A DNA stretch of 64,000 bases from positions 8,303,675 to 8,367,674 of the forward strand of contig NC_031497.1 of the NCBI RefSeq assembly GCF_000237925.1, read 5' to 3'. Under the pieces are notes generated by a model. The model saw only the letters and a program-made list of their open reading frames with translations, did no database searches and was not told the origin of the DNA. A program made the translations under genes and the position numbers. The DNA comes from Schistosoma mansoni. Its lineage: Eukaryota; Platyhelminthes; Trematoda; Strigeidida; Schistosomatidae. Shown piece by piece: positions 23,181-35,125 of this stretch. How positions within the stretch are numbered: position 1 is the first letter of the stretch; each line of letters starts with the position of its first letter.

Positions 23181-24529
23181 ACTTATCAATACAGCTCCAG
23201 AGTTTTCTGAAACTGAGTATGCAGTTCCTTGATGCAGTCGAATCTGCGTATTTCACGGTTAGTGTGTTACTCTTTGTAACCATCAAATCTTATCTGGAAT
23301 TTCATCATTCGTTTTATGGTGCCATATATTATCGAGATACAGGGAGGATGGTGTTAGTCCAGATAAGTTCAGCAAACTTTATGTAGTTGAATGCAATTGA
23401 GTACCGTGTTCTAACCGTTGCCGACATCTTATTTCTAGGGTGTGTAGTGCATTAACGGGGTATGAATACGAATGTAAAGAATTGTTTGTGATACCGATAT
23501 TGGAATTATTGATCATCGCCTGCGAAATCCGAACTCATTTTGAGCTCTGTCACGAGTCATGTAAATGACCAAGAGATATGTTCCGGTTATCTACAGTTCT
23601 GACGATACTGCTAATAGTGATGATAGCTTCAGTACTAAAATGGGAAAGAATATATTGTCTCACAACATATGCTGGAATAATGCATTTTGAATGGAGACGA
23701 CAAACTGAAAAAGTCTCTTATTTGTGATTGTAATGTGGAGTTAACGTTAAAAATATAACGAGTGCGGATACCTGTCGTATGCTATGGTATGCGGCCTCTC
23801 ATTGACTTTTGAGTTGATTTACAGAAATTTGGAAAAATTATGAATTGTTGCATACAGTCATTATTGTCTCAGTTGCTTTTGTTGGTAATGTTATTAATAA
23901 AATAAGCTCAGCAGTATTATATGTATGAGAACATTTTAAAGACTCGCCTTAGTGAAGAGACAAATGATCTTTCCAATTGATAGAATGATATCAGAGGATA
24001 ATAGAGCACAATGTGTTTTAGTAAGATTTGGTGTTCTATTAAATGTAGTGATGCGTGACAAACGCGTGCTTTAAGGACGGGAAGTTTAGTCCTAACGTGA
24101 TTTGCACTTCTCAAACTTCTGCTGCGTCCTTACGCAACTAAAGTATCATTTTTAACCTAGAGGATCTGCTCTGAGCTTTACTCTCGGTAGATTACTTTTC
24201 TTTTTGAGTTTCATTGCAACGGAGGTTCACTGACAGTCAGTTCCACATGGATGAGTATTGAATAACAGAAAATTTCTGGCGTAAACTTGTGTGGGTTCTT
24301 GAAATTGCTAAAATATTTTCCTTAATGCATATATTGTGGGATGATATCATAGAGGTTGAAGGGGTGGATACTGAAGAGTAGGAAACACCCTTAATAAGCC
24401 GATAGATAAACACAAGGTTTAATTTGATACGCCTGATCCGGAGAGGTTCTGATTTCAGTTGCTGATATCTATAGCGACAGTCTTTGTTGTCGGAAACCCC
24501 AAAACAGCTATGGTAAACCTTCTTTGAAC
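23181..24529. other. Intergenic, nothing recognised
   Basis: No convincing gene, RNA or repeat. The short frames present (65-71 codons) show no family resemblance. Confidence 0.4.
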
Positions 24530-26282
24530 ACCTTCAATTTTGCATCAATTTTGCATTATACCCGCAATTACTGTAAACTAAAATATCATATTCAAGAATG
24601 GGTAAGATACATATTTTGTATAATGATAATCTCGACTCGGTGTTATTAAAGTTTGTCATTATGAATCCAATGAGCTTTCTAACTTTGGATACTTGAGATC
24701 CAGTGTGTTCGGAAAAGTTCAAACTGTTGCTAAGTCTTAAACTCAAGTCACGAACAGTGTTGAGAGGTTTCAGTGCATGTTTGTATATAGCCGGATTAAG
24801 GATATGGCAGCGGTCAATGTGGATAAATCCACTTTTGTCAACAATCAGTGGCTGAGTCCACGAAACAGTCCACTCGCACAACTTGCCTATTTCTTCTTGA
24901 ATCACCGCTGAAATATAGCTTAATTTGATGTAAGAAGAGGATGAATGAACCACTTTTAGGTTATCAGCAAAAACGAAAGGTTTACCATATTGAAAGAGAG
25001 GACATACGCCTTGATGAAAAGGAGAAAGAGTAGTGGGCCAATCACGCTTCCTTGTATCACCCCACTAGTTACATTCACAGGCTAAGAGTAGAAAGATCCA
25101 AAGCGGATGATTTGGCTACGTTCTAAAAAAACATTTGTTCATAAACAAAAGGAGATTCGGTATGACAAATGATGAGGGTTTTAGGAGTCGTTTGTGTGAG
25201 ACACTGTCGACAGCCTTACTAAAATCGAAGTACAGGATTATCACTGACCGACCAATGAGACTAGCCAAAAGTACCATGGGTATTTTTCAGCGATTAAAAT
25301 TCTTCATTCATAAATACCCAGTCTAAGCGCGACGGCCTCTGACTGTTTCTCCAAGTTGCCAACTTGACATTTTCGAATACTCTCGTATCCTCAATGTGGT
25401 TGAGGAGCCAAGCTTCAATAGAGTTTTCATCTCTAATGTACGTGTGGTCCTCGAAATTGAATTTAGGATGATTAAAGTCCCTTAAAATCAGGATGTGTGT
25501 GAATCCGAGGTGAGTAGAGCGGGTTAATCCTTCCAGCATACGATTTTTGTACTCTATGTCAGAACTAGACTTCCTGAAGGTGACTCCAACTAAACAACCC
25601 GATGTGGTAGACACTCTTATTGAGCACCATAAAGATTCATCAAGGTTGATAAACTCTTGGTTGTGCACTTGACGTACCTCCAGGCATGATCGCCAGTAGA
25701 ATGCTACTCCACCCCCGATTCCTGTCATTGCGAAACAAGGACATCTTGGTTATTGCTAGCTCCTGGTCCGTAAACTGGCAAGATATCCAAGTTTCATATA
25801 TTCCTAATAGATGAGCATTATTAGCGTCACTGAATTTATGCAGCTCATCCATTTTACTCAGTAAACCCGCTACGTTCATGTATAAGCAGTTTTTGCCTCC
25901 AATTTGAAACGCGTGAGCTTCCCCGTCCTGTTTATATGTATGAGCCTTATGTGAATGGACAGGTAGTCTACCTATACAAGGTTTTCCAAGTCGGTATTCC
26001 CTGTTCTTTACACGTTTTTTTATGATCTAGACAGTCCACAAGTTAAATGGTCAGCTCCAAATTACCTTTGTGGTTGATCCTGGCATTATTTGACCCACCA
26101 GGATACATATGGATTCCAGTTTTCAACCAGCGTCTGTTGGCACGAAATGCTTCCACAGTTGCAGCCGCCATATGGGAGGATTGGAAGGCTAATTTCATCA
26201 GCTGGGGTCTTTCATGGCTAGTCTCACCACTTGGTGAGTTAATATGTTTTTGGGCCTCAAGGACTGCTTGATAAATTTCCAT
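24530..26282 (-). mobile_element. CR1-like LINE remnant
   Basis: Minus-strand order: an N-terminal part (26043-26282), the endonuclease start (25640-25879, NVAGLLSKMDELHKFSDANN and LLGIYETWIS), the endonuclease body (25294-25728, GGGVAFYWRS, ILRDFNHPKFNF, RLDWVF), an RT fragment around 24950-25130 (GVIQGSVIGPLLF), and a C-terminal part (24534-24953, ILNPAIYKHALKPLNTVRDL and SLYKICILPILEYD). This order and the DFN.P motif fit CR1-group elements such as schistosome SR1/pido; the subfamily is uncertain. It is broken by frameshifts and the RT region is shortened. Confidence 0.75.
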
Positions 26283-26399
26283 TGCCGAATATCAGAGTTT
26301 GTGTGATCAGGGTCCATGTTTTCCGGTACACCTTGCACAATCATATTTCTTCCACGGAAAAACTCGCGAGATTCCTTGGGTCGTAAAATCCCAGGATTA

Positions 26400-26800
26400 T
26401 CAATATTTCGGCTCTTTAAATCTCATGTGAAGTCAAATTCTCTTGGCACGATTAAGCTCTTCATAGTTAACGGAAGCATTGTTGACGACCCCGATATTGT
26501 TTACAAACAATTCAGCCAACATTTTTCACAATGCTACAACACTGAAACTGTAAGCTCTACCAATACATTGTCAGTGTTGACATCTAGTCATCTATCCAAA
26601 ATCGATTTAATGTCCACCAACATCAAAAAGGCCGTAGCTACCCTGTTGAAGTCTTATGACGGTGGATAGGATGGGATTCCTTCGTCACTTGTGAAATATG
26701 ATAGTAGAAAACTCCCATTATTCTGTTTAAAACTATTCAACCTAAGCCGCATAACTCTACCTTCTCCAAACGATTCATCAATTGTTGATCAGGATTTCAT
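26400..26800 (+). mobile_element. CR1-like LINE fragment, opposite strand
   Basis: The frame 26316-26669 and its continuation read like the segment just before a LINE reverse transcriptase: DDPDIVYKQFSQHFSQCYN, LSKIDLMSTNIKKAVATLL, SYDGG, a stop, then DGIPSSLVKYDS and FCLKLFNLS in the same frame. It lies head-to-head with the minus-strand CR1-like remnant but covers a different part of the element, so it is a separate insertion. Truncated at both ends. Confidence 0.65.
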
Positions 26801-28079
26801 ACCTTTTTGAACTGATTCACTTCATAGCAGTCTTAAATACTGCATGAATCTGCAACCCTTTATGCAGAATCTCTAGTCATCAGATTCGCTTGTAACGTGG
26901 TATTTAAAGAGAGAGTGCATCTCTCGATGGCGAGTAACATGCAGCTTAAAATAAAATATTGTGTTGTTTCAAACCATCACCCTAAGTAAGTCTGACATTT
27001 AAAAAAGACAAGTGCGGTTGCTCATCAGCAAGCATGATGGTGGACAGACAATTTCAAGCTACCCATCTCTATGGGGTAGCACATTTTGTTTATTTAAGGC
27101 TTCTTATTATAATCTATCGTGGGGTAGCTAGCTATTGATGTTGCTCACCTATTCTTGATAATTCTTCCACCAACATGTGCTATTTTATTTCGGTGTAATG
27201 TTTATATGAACTAGTGATTATTTTGTACTCGACTCCTGGCTAATTTTGAATCCCAAATACAATACGTTCGCTTGTACTCACATTGTTCTATTTGTCTTAA
27301 ATTGCACTGTTTCATAATTAATACACACAGTTCTAACATATTAAAAAGAACACTGACATTTGTATGAGCTCTCTTTCCAGATTATGTATGTTAATCCCTA
27401 CAATCAACCTATCCCTCAGCTGCACATCAATTTGATCACCCAAATTGCATTTAGCCTCTGGTTTTCGCAATCCAAGGATAAATTATCTAGCCTTTTGGTT
27501 ATTCTGACGCATCATTTTATGGAATTCTACTCTTTTACGACATTCAGAATTAGTACACTTAACATGATTCAGTAGTAGTTGTTTGAGAGTTGTATACGGA
27601 AGTGAAATAGGCTTATCTGGGAATGCTAAAATTTTTAATTAACTGTAGACATCCTTTCGATGAATGTGAGAAAATGAGCCACTGTTTTATCATCCTTAAC
27701 AGTTGGGTTCATTTATTTACTTAGAAACCATATCTCAAGCAAACCAAACTCTTACACATAGACCAAGAGGTAGAAGTGATAAGTTAGAAGTAACTTCAAC
27801 AAATTAAACGAAAGGGAATTGCGTTACTTTAAGACAGGTAAAATTTAAAAAAACTATACCCGTCTCTTTTAAACGTAATAATGTAATAAGCAAAAATTTT
27901 GCCATCCTTTATATTATAAGCATTAGGCCTTGAGGCATCATGTGTAGACTTTAACTTTATATGGTGACTCATTGATGTTTAACTTCCCAAAGTTATAGGA
28001 ATCCAGCGACGCTGAATGTAATGAGAAAGTGGTAATTTGAATTAATAATTATGCGATTACGCGAAAATAACATTGTACC
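26801..28079. other. Intergenic, nothing recognised
   Basis: AT-rich, with no convincing coding frame or matchable repeat. Confidence 0.4.
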
Positions 28080-28425
28080 ACGGGATAAATACAAATTGGA
28101 AGTAATGTTGTGTGTGCTACTGATGTCGAAAGATATAAGTAGTATGTATGATCAATCAAAAGTGAAATGACCAGAGTCAGAAGGTTAAGAAAATCGAAGA
28201 AGAGAGAACGAGAACAGTAAATGATTGCTGTGGAAATGAAGGAACTGTGAAGTCTGAGACGATTGGTGACATTTTCAAAAGGAACAGTAAGTTTTAAACA
28301 AATAATTGACATTTTGTAAATGAAGTATTTACTGTATGGTTCCCAGATTTTACTAAGATGTTCTATAATTTTGTATCCAGATACATTCGATGGTCCCCAT
28401 TTGTGTTCTTGTTCACTACAGTAAT
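28080..28425 (-). repeat. Dispersed repeat G, copy 2
   Basis: The reverse complement matches 3990-4300 (GAACAAGAACACAAATGGGG, ATCGAATGTATCTGGATAC, CATACATACTACTTATATC). It has an extra internal ~40 bp relative to copy 1. The 129-codon frame at 28049-28438 is therefore not taken as a gene. Confidence 0.7.
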
Positions 28426-30092
28426 AATGATGAAGCATTTAAAGCTCACAATAATGAAAATAGTCATTCACCACATAAAGCAAATGCGTATTTTTGTAAT
28501 TTTTTCTTATCATGCTTTATAATTCTAATTACATACATTTATTGATAATGCTTGTAACAGTTGTAATCATTAAAATTGACATGAACTAAAAGATAATAAT
28601 GTTTGTAATAGCAATGATTAAAAGTCATGTGAGTGTCTGTACAGCTATTTAAATAAACACAAAAAGATTATGCATATTCACGTGGTCTAAAAGCAATATT
28701 TTTTGTGATATTTAGAAGTATTTGAATTACTGTACTATCTAGGGAACCCAGAAATAATGAAATTAAGATCCTGAAGAACTAGGTGAGCATTAGCGAATGT
28801 ATTGTATTTGGAATTTGGAATCAGATAGCCATCAAGTACAAAAGAATCACTAGTTCATACAAACACCATATTTTTCTATACAGAATTTAGTTGATAATAT
28901 CAATAAAACATCACCAAATTGAGTGGATAAGACTAAAAGTTTAGAATAAAAGTCAATACTGCAATTTATACTACTAATGATAATGAAGGTTCAGGTGCAA
29001 ATTATCTTTTTCACTTCATTGGATCGGAATGATGTTGTGATCAATATCTGTAAAACTGCTTAAGTTGAACTGATCTTTTTGAAGTTTTTATAAGAAAATT
29101 CGTGTCTTTTTAAGAATACTGAACTTAAGAAATCATGTTGAAATTTGAAAAACATCTAAACATAATCTTACTAAGAATACTTGGCCACCAAGTTTGAGGA
29201 TGAATGAGACTATGTCTACCAAGCTTCGTTGGGATTTATAGAGTCGTTATTTAACGTCCATTCAGGCTGCTGGAGAAATCAACTGAAGATTAATTGTGGA
29301 TTAGTATAACTGTTTCTCTGTGTTTCGTTCATTGTTTTTTGTCATATGAACTAAGATAACGTAACTGAGTCTTTTTACTCTGATTCAGTTTCACCACCTC
29401 CTAAGGTCTATTTACATTCGAAAACTAACCCATATCATAATTTTGAGGAAACTGAATTAGTATTATTGATCTTAATGATTTGGGAGCTCAAATAAAAGGC
29501 TCAAAATCCATCATAAATATTTAGTTTTATAAGGTCTAGCTTTTTAAAGAACTGTATCTATTGTGTGTGATAATCAAAAAGGAACAAACTCCATGATTTA
29601 CATTTGCCTTATATCTAGGACACGATATTATTCCTATATATTTTCAATCAGAAATAATGAAATTACAGTTATTAAATACATTAATTGAAGTCGAATGACG
29701 ATTTTTATATTACATTTAAGTAGAACACCTAAATCATCTGGGTGGTCAGTGGTTAAATTTTTATATTCACATTTATATAATGGTACTAAAATGTTTATTT
29801 TCATAATTATTGTACGGTAGAGATTTTGAGATATGCATTTGACGAATTGATCATAGTTGAAAGATGAATATATAAAGTAAATTAATTGACTATTTGAAAT
29901 ATGTTTAGTGTTGATATACATTGTGATGGAATAACAAGTCTGTTTAAATTTATTTACCTATTGAAAATTGCAATATACTTTCTACCAGTTGTGTTACTGT
30001 CTGTTTTCACACAGATGTTTCTTCATTATGACTTACTGAATCTCTTATTTTCAGAAGAGGGTTTTGTGGAGATTTTAGTAATTTTATACACT
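28426..30092. other. Intergenic, nothing recognised
   Basis: Very AT-rich, with no gene or repeat that I can support. Confidence 0.4.
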
Positions 30093-30414
30093 TGAGATCA
30101 TGAGTCAATTGAAGCTAGACCNNNNNNNNNNNNNNNNNNNNNNNNNNNNNNNNNNNNNNNNNNNNNNNNNNNNNNNNNNNNNNNNNNNNNNNNNNNNNNN
30201 NNNNNNNNNNNNNNNNNNNNNNNNNNNNNNNNNNNNNNNNNNNNNNNNNNNNNNNNNNNNNNNNNNNNNNNNNNNNNNNNNNNNNNNNNNNNNNNNNNNN
30301 NNNNNNNNNNNNNNNNNNNNNACCATGGAAAACCTAGAAGCACTGGACGGCCGTTTCGTCCAGTGCTTCCAGGTTTTCCATGGTGGTCTAGCTTCAATTG
30401 ACTCATGATCTCAA
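30093..30414. repeat. Fold-back of an SMalpha-like SINE tail, spanning an assembly gap
   Basis: The left flank (GAGATCATGAGTCAATTGAA...GACC) is the exact inverse of the right end. Between them, after the N run, ACCATGGAAAACC...GCACTGGAC and GTCCAGTGC...GGTTTTCCATGGT pair around the 9-nt loop GGCCGTTTC with one visible mismatch. Both arms are the 3' tail of the SINE seen at 5.1 kb, starting in the hammerhead (the left copy, on minus, retains GGACGAAACGG). Confidence 0.85.
30122..30321. other. Assembly gap, 200 N
   Basis: Exactly 200 unknown bases inside a palindrome. The two edges read directly as a continuous SINE tail if the gap has zero length, so the round gap size is probably arbitrary. 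Confidence 0.95.
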
Positions 30415-31237
30415 CTATATAAAATCTCTTATTTGTTTAATAAATCAAGTATTATTTTGCAGATTAGTTTCTTTACAGATTGTTTTCGTCAACTTGATAC
30501 TTAATGTGAAAATTATACTTTTTAAGTAAAAATATTAAAACATGTAGTTAAATAACTTTACTACATGACTGTTGTCCATGTTGTTAGATATTTAGTTATT
30601 GATAATTCGTGTTTTATTGGTTGGTAATAAACCAAATTATCAGTATTAAAATGTCGATTTGGTTTGAATTAACTCAGAAATATGAGTTAGGCTCAGTACA
30701 AATTATTTCTAGCTTTACCAAGTATGAAAAGGAGTTGTCATATTGGAATTCCCATATAGTTCCATATCAAATGATATATACATGGATTATAGGTCTCTAA
30801 ATAACGATTATTATTTCATATAATCCCTATTAAGCTAAGTGATTATTGTACTTACATTAAACCTAAGTTTTTTTTTAAATATTTGTACGCTTTATGTTTT
30901 CCTTTACTTATATTATACAGTGTAAACATTTCCTCTATGTAAACAGTAGTCAATTGATTAGTATTTATTTCAAAAACATATTCTCATCTAGTTCATGTAT
31001 AGTTACTTGATATATTTTAAGTGTTAAGCTAGTGATTTAGACAGAATATCAAATTTAGTTTTATGTGATGCATTGTAACTTGGGTCAATATACATTTATA
31101 CGGAATTTTTCATTGTGGTTATTAATTGAGTTTCTATCAGTAGGTCAAATATATAAACTTTACTCCACTTAGTTCAGCCTGAAAAGATGAGTAGCATTAC
31201 TAAACATTATATAAAAGTGTGAGTATATAAACATATT
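30415..31237. other. Intergenic, nothing recognised
   Basis: AT-rich, no gene or repeat supported. Confidence 0.4.
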
Positions 31238-31505
31238 TCAGCGGAGGAAGAAGCGCTGGAAGTGGATAGGACACACTTTGAGGAAATCACCCAACTGCGT
31301 TACAAGGCAAGCCCTCAACATGGAGTCCTGAAGGCCAAAGGAGAAGAGGAAGACCAAAGAACACATTACGCCGATAATGGAGACAGATATGAGAAGAATC
31401 AACAAAAATTGGATGGAACTAAAAGGAAAGGCCCAGGACAGAGTGGGTTGAAGAATAGTGGTCAGCAGGCCCATGCTCCATTGGGAGTAACAGGCGTAAG
31501 TAATA
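31238..31505 (+). mobile_element. LINE-C 3' end fragment
   Basis: About 270 bp matching the C-terminal coding end of LINE-C (GCTGGAAGTGGATAGGACAC, AGAGGAAGACCAAAGAACAC, GGGAGTAACAGGCGTAAGTA) with a very short tail. Heavily 5'-truncated, like many LINE insertions, and frame-broken. It is closely similar to the 3' piece at 38577-38880. Confidence 0.8.
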
Positions 31506-32189
31506 TAAACATATACTTGGTAAACGATCTACATTTTTTATGACCAAACGAGCTTCCTTTTATGCTAATATGTGCCTCACTTACCAAGTAAACTAATTCT
31601 CATGTAAAATTTTTGAAGCGACAGTCTGCAAACTCTAACATCTCTTCCCAATTACTTTTAGGCGTGTGAATCCTAAAATATTTTTTGTCAAATGTATCTT
31701 TGTCAGAATGAGTCTAAGTAATATGTATTTGACGGACAGTTAAATCCACCTTCAATATTTTGCTCACAGTAATTAGTACTTTATGTAGGAATATTTCGTT
31801 TTCCACCACTCAAAACATGCCTAACTGCTGCCTATTTGATTAGCAGAGTCCCAATAATAAATCGCTGTGTTTATATTTGCTTACGTTATATACTAGCATA
31901 GTTTTCTAATTATCTGTTTTTTCAATCAATGCTTCCCTAAATCTTTAGGGATTCTTTTGAAGAATACTAGTGGACCGCAATATAATGTTCTCTTTTACTG
32001 AAGTTATTCACTACCCTAAACCTAGTTATTACCACCCCTACGAACTAAACTGGATTTTTTTGTCGCTACTGCACTGGCTGATTATCTCATGTTATTCGTG
32101 AAGTGAATTTATGTACAATATGTTGTTGCTTTGCGTCATCATTGAGAGTTTTAGGGTCCTATTGTAAACATGTAATGCAATTGTTTCAG
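31506..32189. other. Intergenic, nothing recognised
   Basis: AT-rich, no gene supported. Confidence 0.4.
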
Positions 32190-33240
32190 TCAGTCAGTTA
32201 CAACGTAGAACTTCGTACGTACGTACATCAGTTCGAGTTGCCATACCACATTAGCACAGAGATGAAGTTGTCGATTCAAATCCCATATTGGTAGAAGTAG
32301 TAAGAGTATAAGTATTATGTGAAAGATAAGGGTATGAAGATGTTATTGAAGGAGTATAGTACAGTGAAATAAATTTGGAAAGAGAAAAAGGACACAAATA
32401 ATTCAGAAGATTAGAATATGAGAGAACACAAAGAGTGGATACACCTTCGCCATTGCAAACGATTTTGAGCCATGTCATTCAAGGTCTCTTACCATCGGTT
32501 GCTATCATCACGCGAATCCCAACCAGGTAGTCTACACCTACCAACATGGTTCAGTCAACTTGTCAGTGACTTCATGAATTTATGCCATGTTTTGGTCTGG
32601 CCGCCCCTAGCTTTCTTCCAACCTACTCCTACACTATAAAGCATTGCACGTCGGTGGTTGGGCATACGTAACACATGTCCCAGCCATCTCAACTGATGAA
32701 GTTTCAGTACTTCATCAATCGATTTGCCATCCTTACCTAGTACCCGTTTCCTAACATCTGCATTACTTACCCGGTGGTCCCAGGATATACGAGCAATGCT
32801 TCGAAGACATCTATGATCGAAAATTAGTAGCCTACGAATATCCTCTACTCTTATGGGCCATGTTTCACTGCCATAAAGTAGGACGGAAAGGACTGCTGCA
32901 CAGTAAACCCGTCCTTTTGTTGCTAGACGGATATCTCGCCTACGCCATAAATGGCGCAAGTTGGCGAAAGCTAGACGAGCCTTCTGTATCCGTGCTGAGA
33001 TTTCGTCATACACCAGACCACAAGGGCTGATGAGACTACCAAGATAAGTGAAGCTGTCAACACGCTCAACTACTTCACTCCCTATCATTAGTTCAGGTGT
33101 CGATGCAACCCAATCCTGAAGTAACATTTTGCACTTCGAAGGAGAGAATCGCATCCCGAACATGCCTGCATTGTTGCTTATGGTGGTCAGAAGACTCTGC
33201 ATTTTGTCAGCGTCTTCACCAATGCAGTTGTTTACATTAA
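32190..33240 (-). mobile_element. LINE-B, 5'-truncated copy with open C-terminal frame
   Basis: On the minus strand an open frame (33202-32555, 215 codons) covers the part after the RT catalytic motif: FSPSKCKMLLQDW, DSFTYLGSLIS, HLWRRRDIRLATKGRVYCA, YGSETWPIRVEDIRRLLIFD, HQLRWLGHVLRMPNHRR. This is homologous to LINE-A but clearly a separate family. The 3' UTR ends with a (CTGA)n tail, seen as CAGTCAGTCAG at about 32195. The N-terminal and main RT parts are missing. Confidence 0.8.
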
Positions 33241-35125
33241 TCGGAGCACGAAAACTCTGAAATTAAAAGATTCTTTGTCATCAAAAAAGACCGATTTACA
33301 GCTAGCACTGTTACCACGTCTACCACAATAGGACTGGCCTTGAAAATCCTATCTCGCTGTCCTGATAATTCGGATCGATGTATACATGCATCAGCCTTTA
33401 CTTTGTACATGAATGACTGATCTATAAAAAGCGGCCAATCAGTGACCATAATACAAACAATAATATGTACTTAGTTAAATGATACCCTGAGGACTCTTTA
33501 CAACACACTTCTGAAGGCTTCAATCAAATGTCTAGTTCACATAAGCTGACTGGAAATTATCCGTTACATACTCTTTCTGGTAGAATAAGTAACATTATTG
33601 ACTAGCGAATTACTTTGAAACTTTTACGATCTAAGACTGTTTCGCTTCTGAACGAGATCTAATTAGAATTTTTGAATAAGATGTAGACGAATATTTATCA
33701 AATTTTGAGGTGTTGTTTGTTCTAAATGCTGTCGAATCTCGTTTAAGGAAATGTTGAGTCTAAAAACGATCTGTTATTAAGGACCAAATTAAAGGAAAGA
33801 AGCCTAGATGACATCTATTTCTAAAATTACCAAGTGTTTCATAACCAAAGGATAGCAAAGCACATAAATGTGATTTCAAATTGTCTATTATATCATGTAC
33901 TTCTGTCTATAAGTGTTTATGAGGTGAATCGAAAAGACGAAGTTTATCGAAACTATGAGGAATATTGGCATAAAACGGTTTAAACAATCTGATCGCACAT
34001 TAAGATATTATTACGGAAGGAGTCAAACCAGACAAATGGGGATGTAAGAACTCTAGTTTGTTATCTAAATCTATCGATCAGATCAATGGTTTTAAATATC
34101 CATAGGAATGTTTTGTTTTGTTCGATATTTTAGAAGGGCACCATAAGGAATATCAGTTTCGTCATTATATGTTTCAAAAGATGCAATTTGCATCATCAAC
34201 CAATAAACTCTACTTCTAGGGTAAATGTTGGTCCCAAACCCGGATAGAGGGTCAGGCAATCCCATCCTATAAAAAACAACCTTGCTAAGAAAATGATATC
34301 CAGAAAAACTACCAGTCGATTAGCATTATATCGATATTTTTAAAGGCGAAATTGTGCTTCTGACACAATACAACCATAATTCATAACAAAAACACTAGAT
34401 ATCAATGTAGCTAATAGTCCATGTCCAAATTTTTTACTTCATATGCCACTATATTGACACTGCGTCATCAATCATGATATTACGTCGAGTTTCCTGAAGT
34501 GGTTTCCTCTGAAACAACACTTCCTCCTATATAGAAAAAAAACTCACCTACGATCATTAAAACCAACGTCAGAAATTCACCCTAATATTCTTTGACCTGT
34601 AATTGTTGGTTACAAAACAAAATGATACTTAATTACATTAACTACATCTTAATACTCGCTTAGGAAATTTTTCTCATTTAAGGCTAGTTTACTTGAGAAT
34701 ATTGGTCTTTTTCCTCAATCAAAATAAACGACCAACCAGTATAAATTGAAAAATAATAGCAAGTCCCTCAGAGTGTTGTGGGAATTGCAAGCATCATATT
34801 ACAAGAACACTAAGTGAAAAAATTAAAATAAATCAAAAATATGATCACAAGTCAAGACAACTTTTACTGGATGACATGAAGAGGTGAAGAAATATATATA
34901 TCATAGAGGATTCTGCAGTTTGAAGAGAATGAGTGTTTTTGAATATGTAGTTTCAGGCCTAGAAAAACATGAATACTATAAACACAACACCAACCAACAA
35001 ACTGTCACAGTAAAAATACAAGAGAATAAGTTAGGGCAATGATGCTGTGTAAAGTATTATGAGAAAACAATCGGGAATTAAACATAAAGACACACTTTCA
35101 CTAGGGAATTAAAGTTATGTATTAT
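33241..35125. other. Intergenic and SCAMP 3' flank
   Basis: No gene recognised. The right end holds the 3' UTR of the SCAMP gene, which is read leftward. A stretch near 34200-34400 is less AT-rich and may be old repeat, but I could not match it to another copy. Confidence 0.4.
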
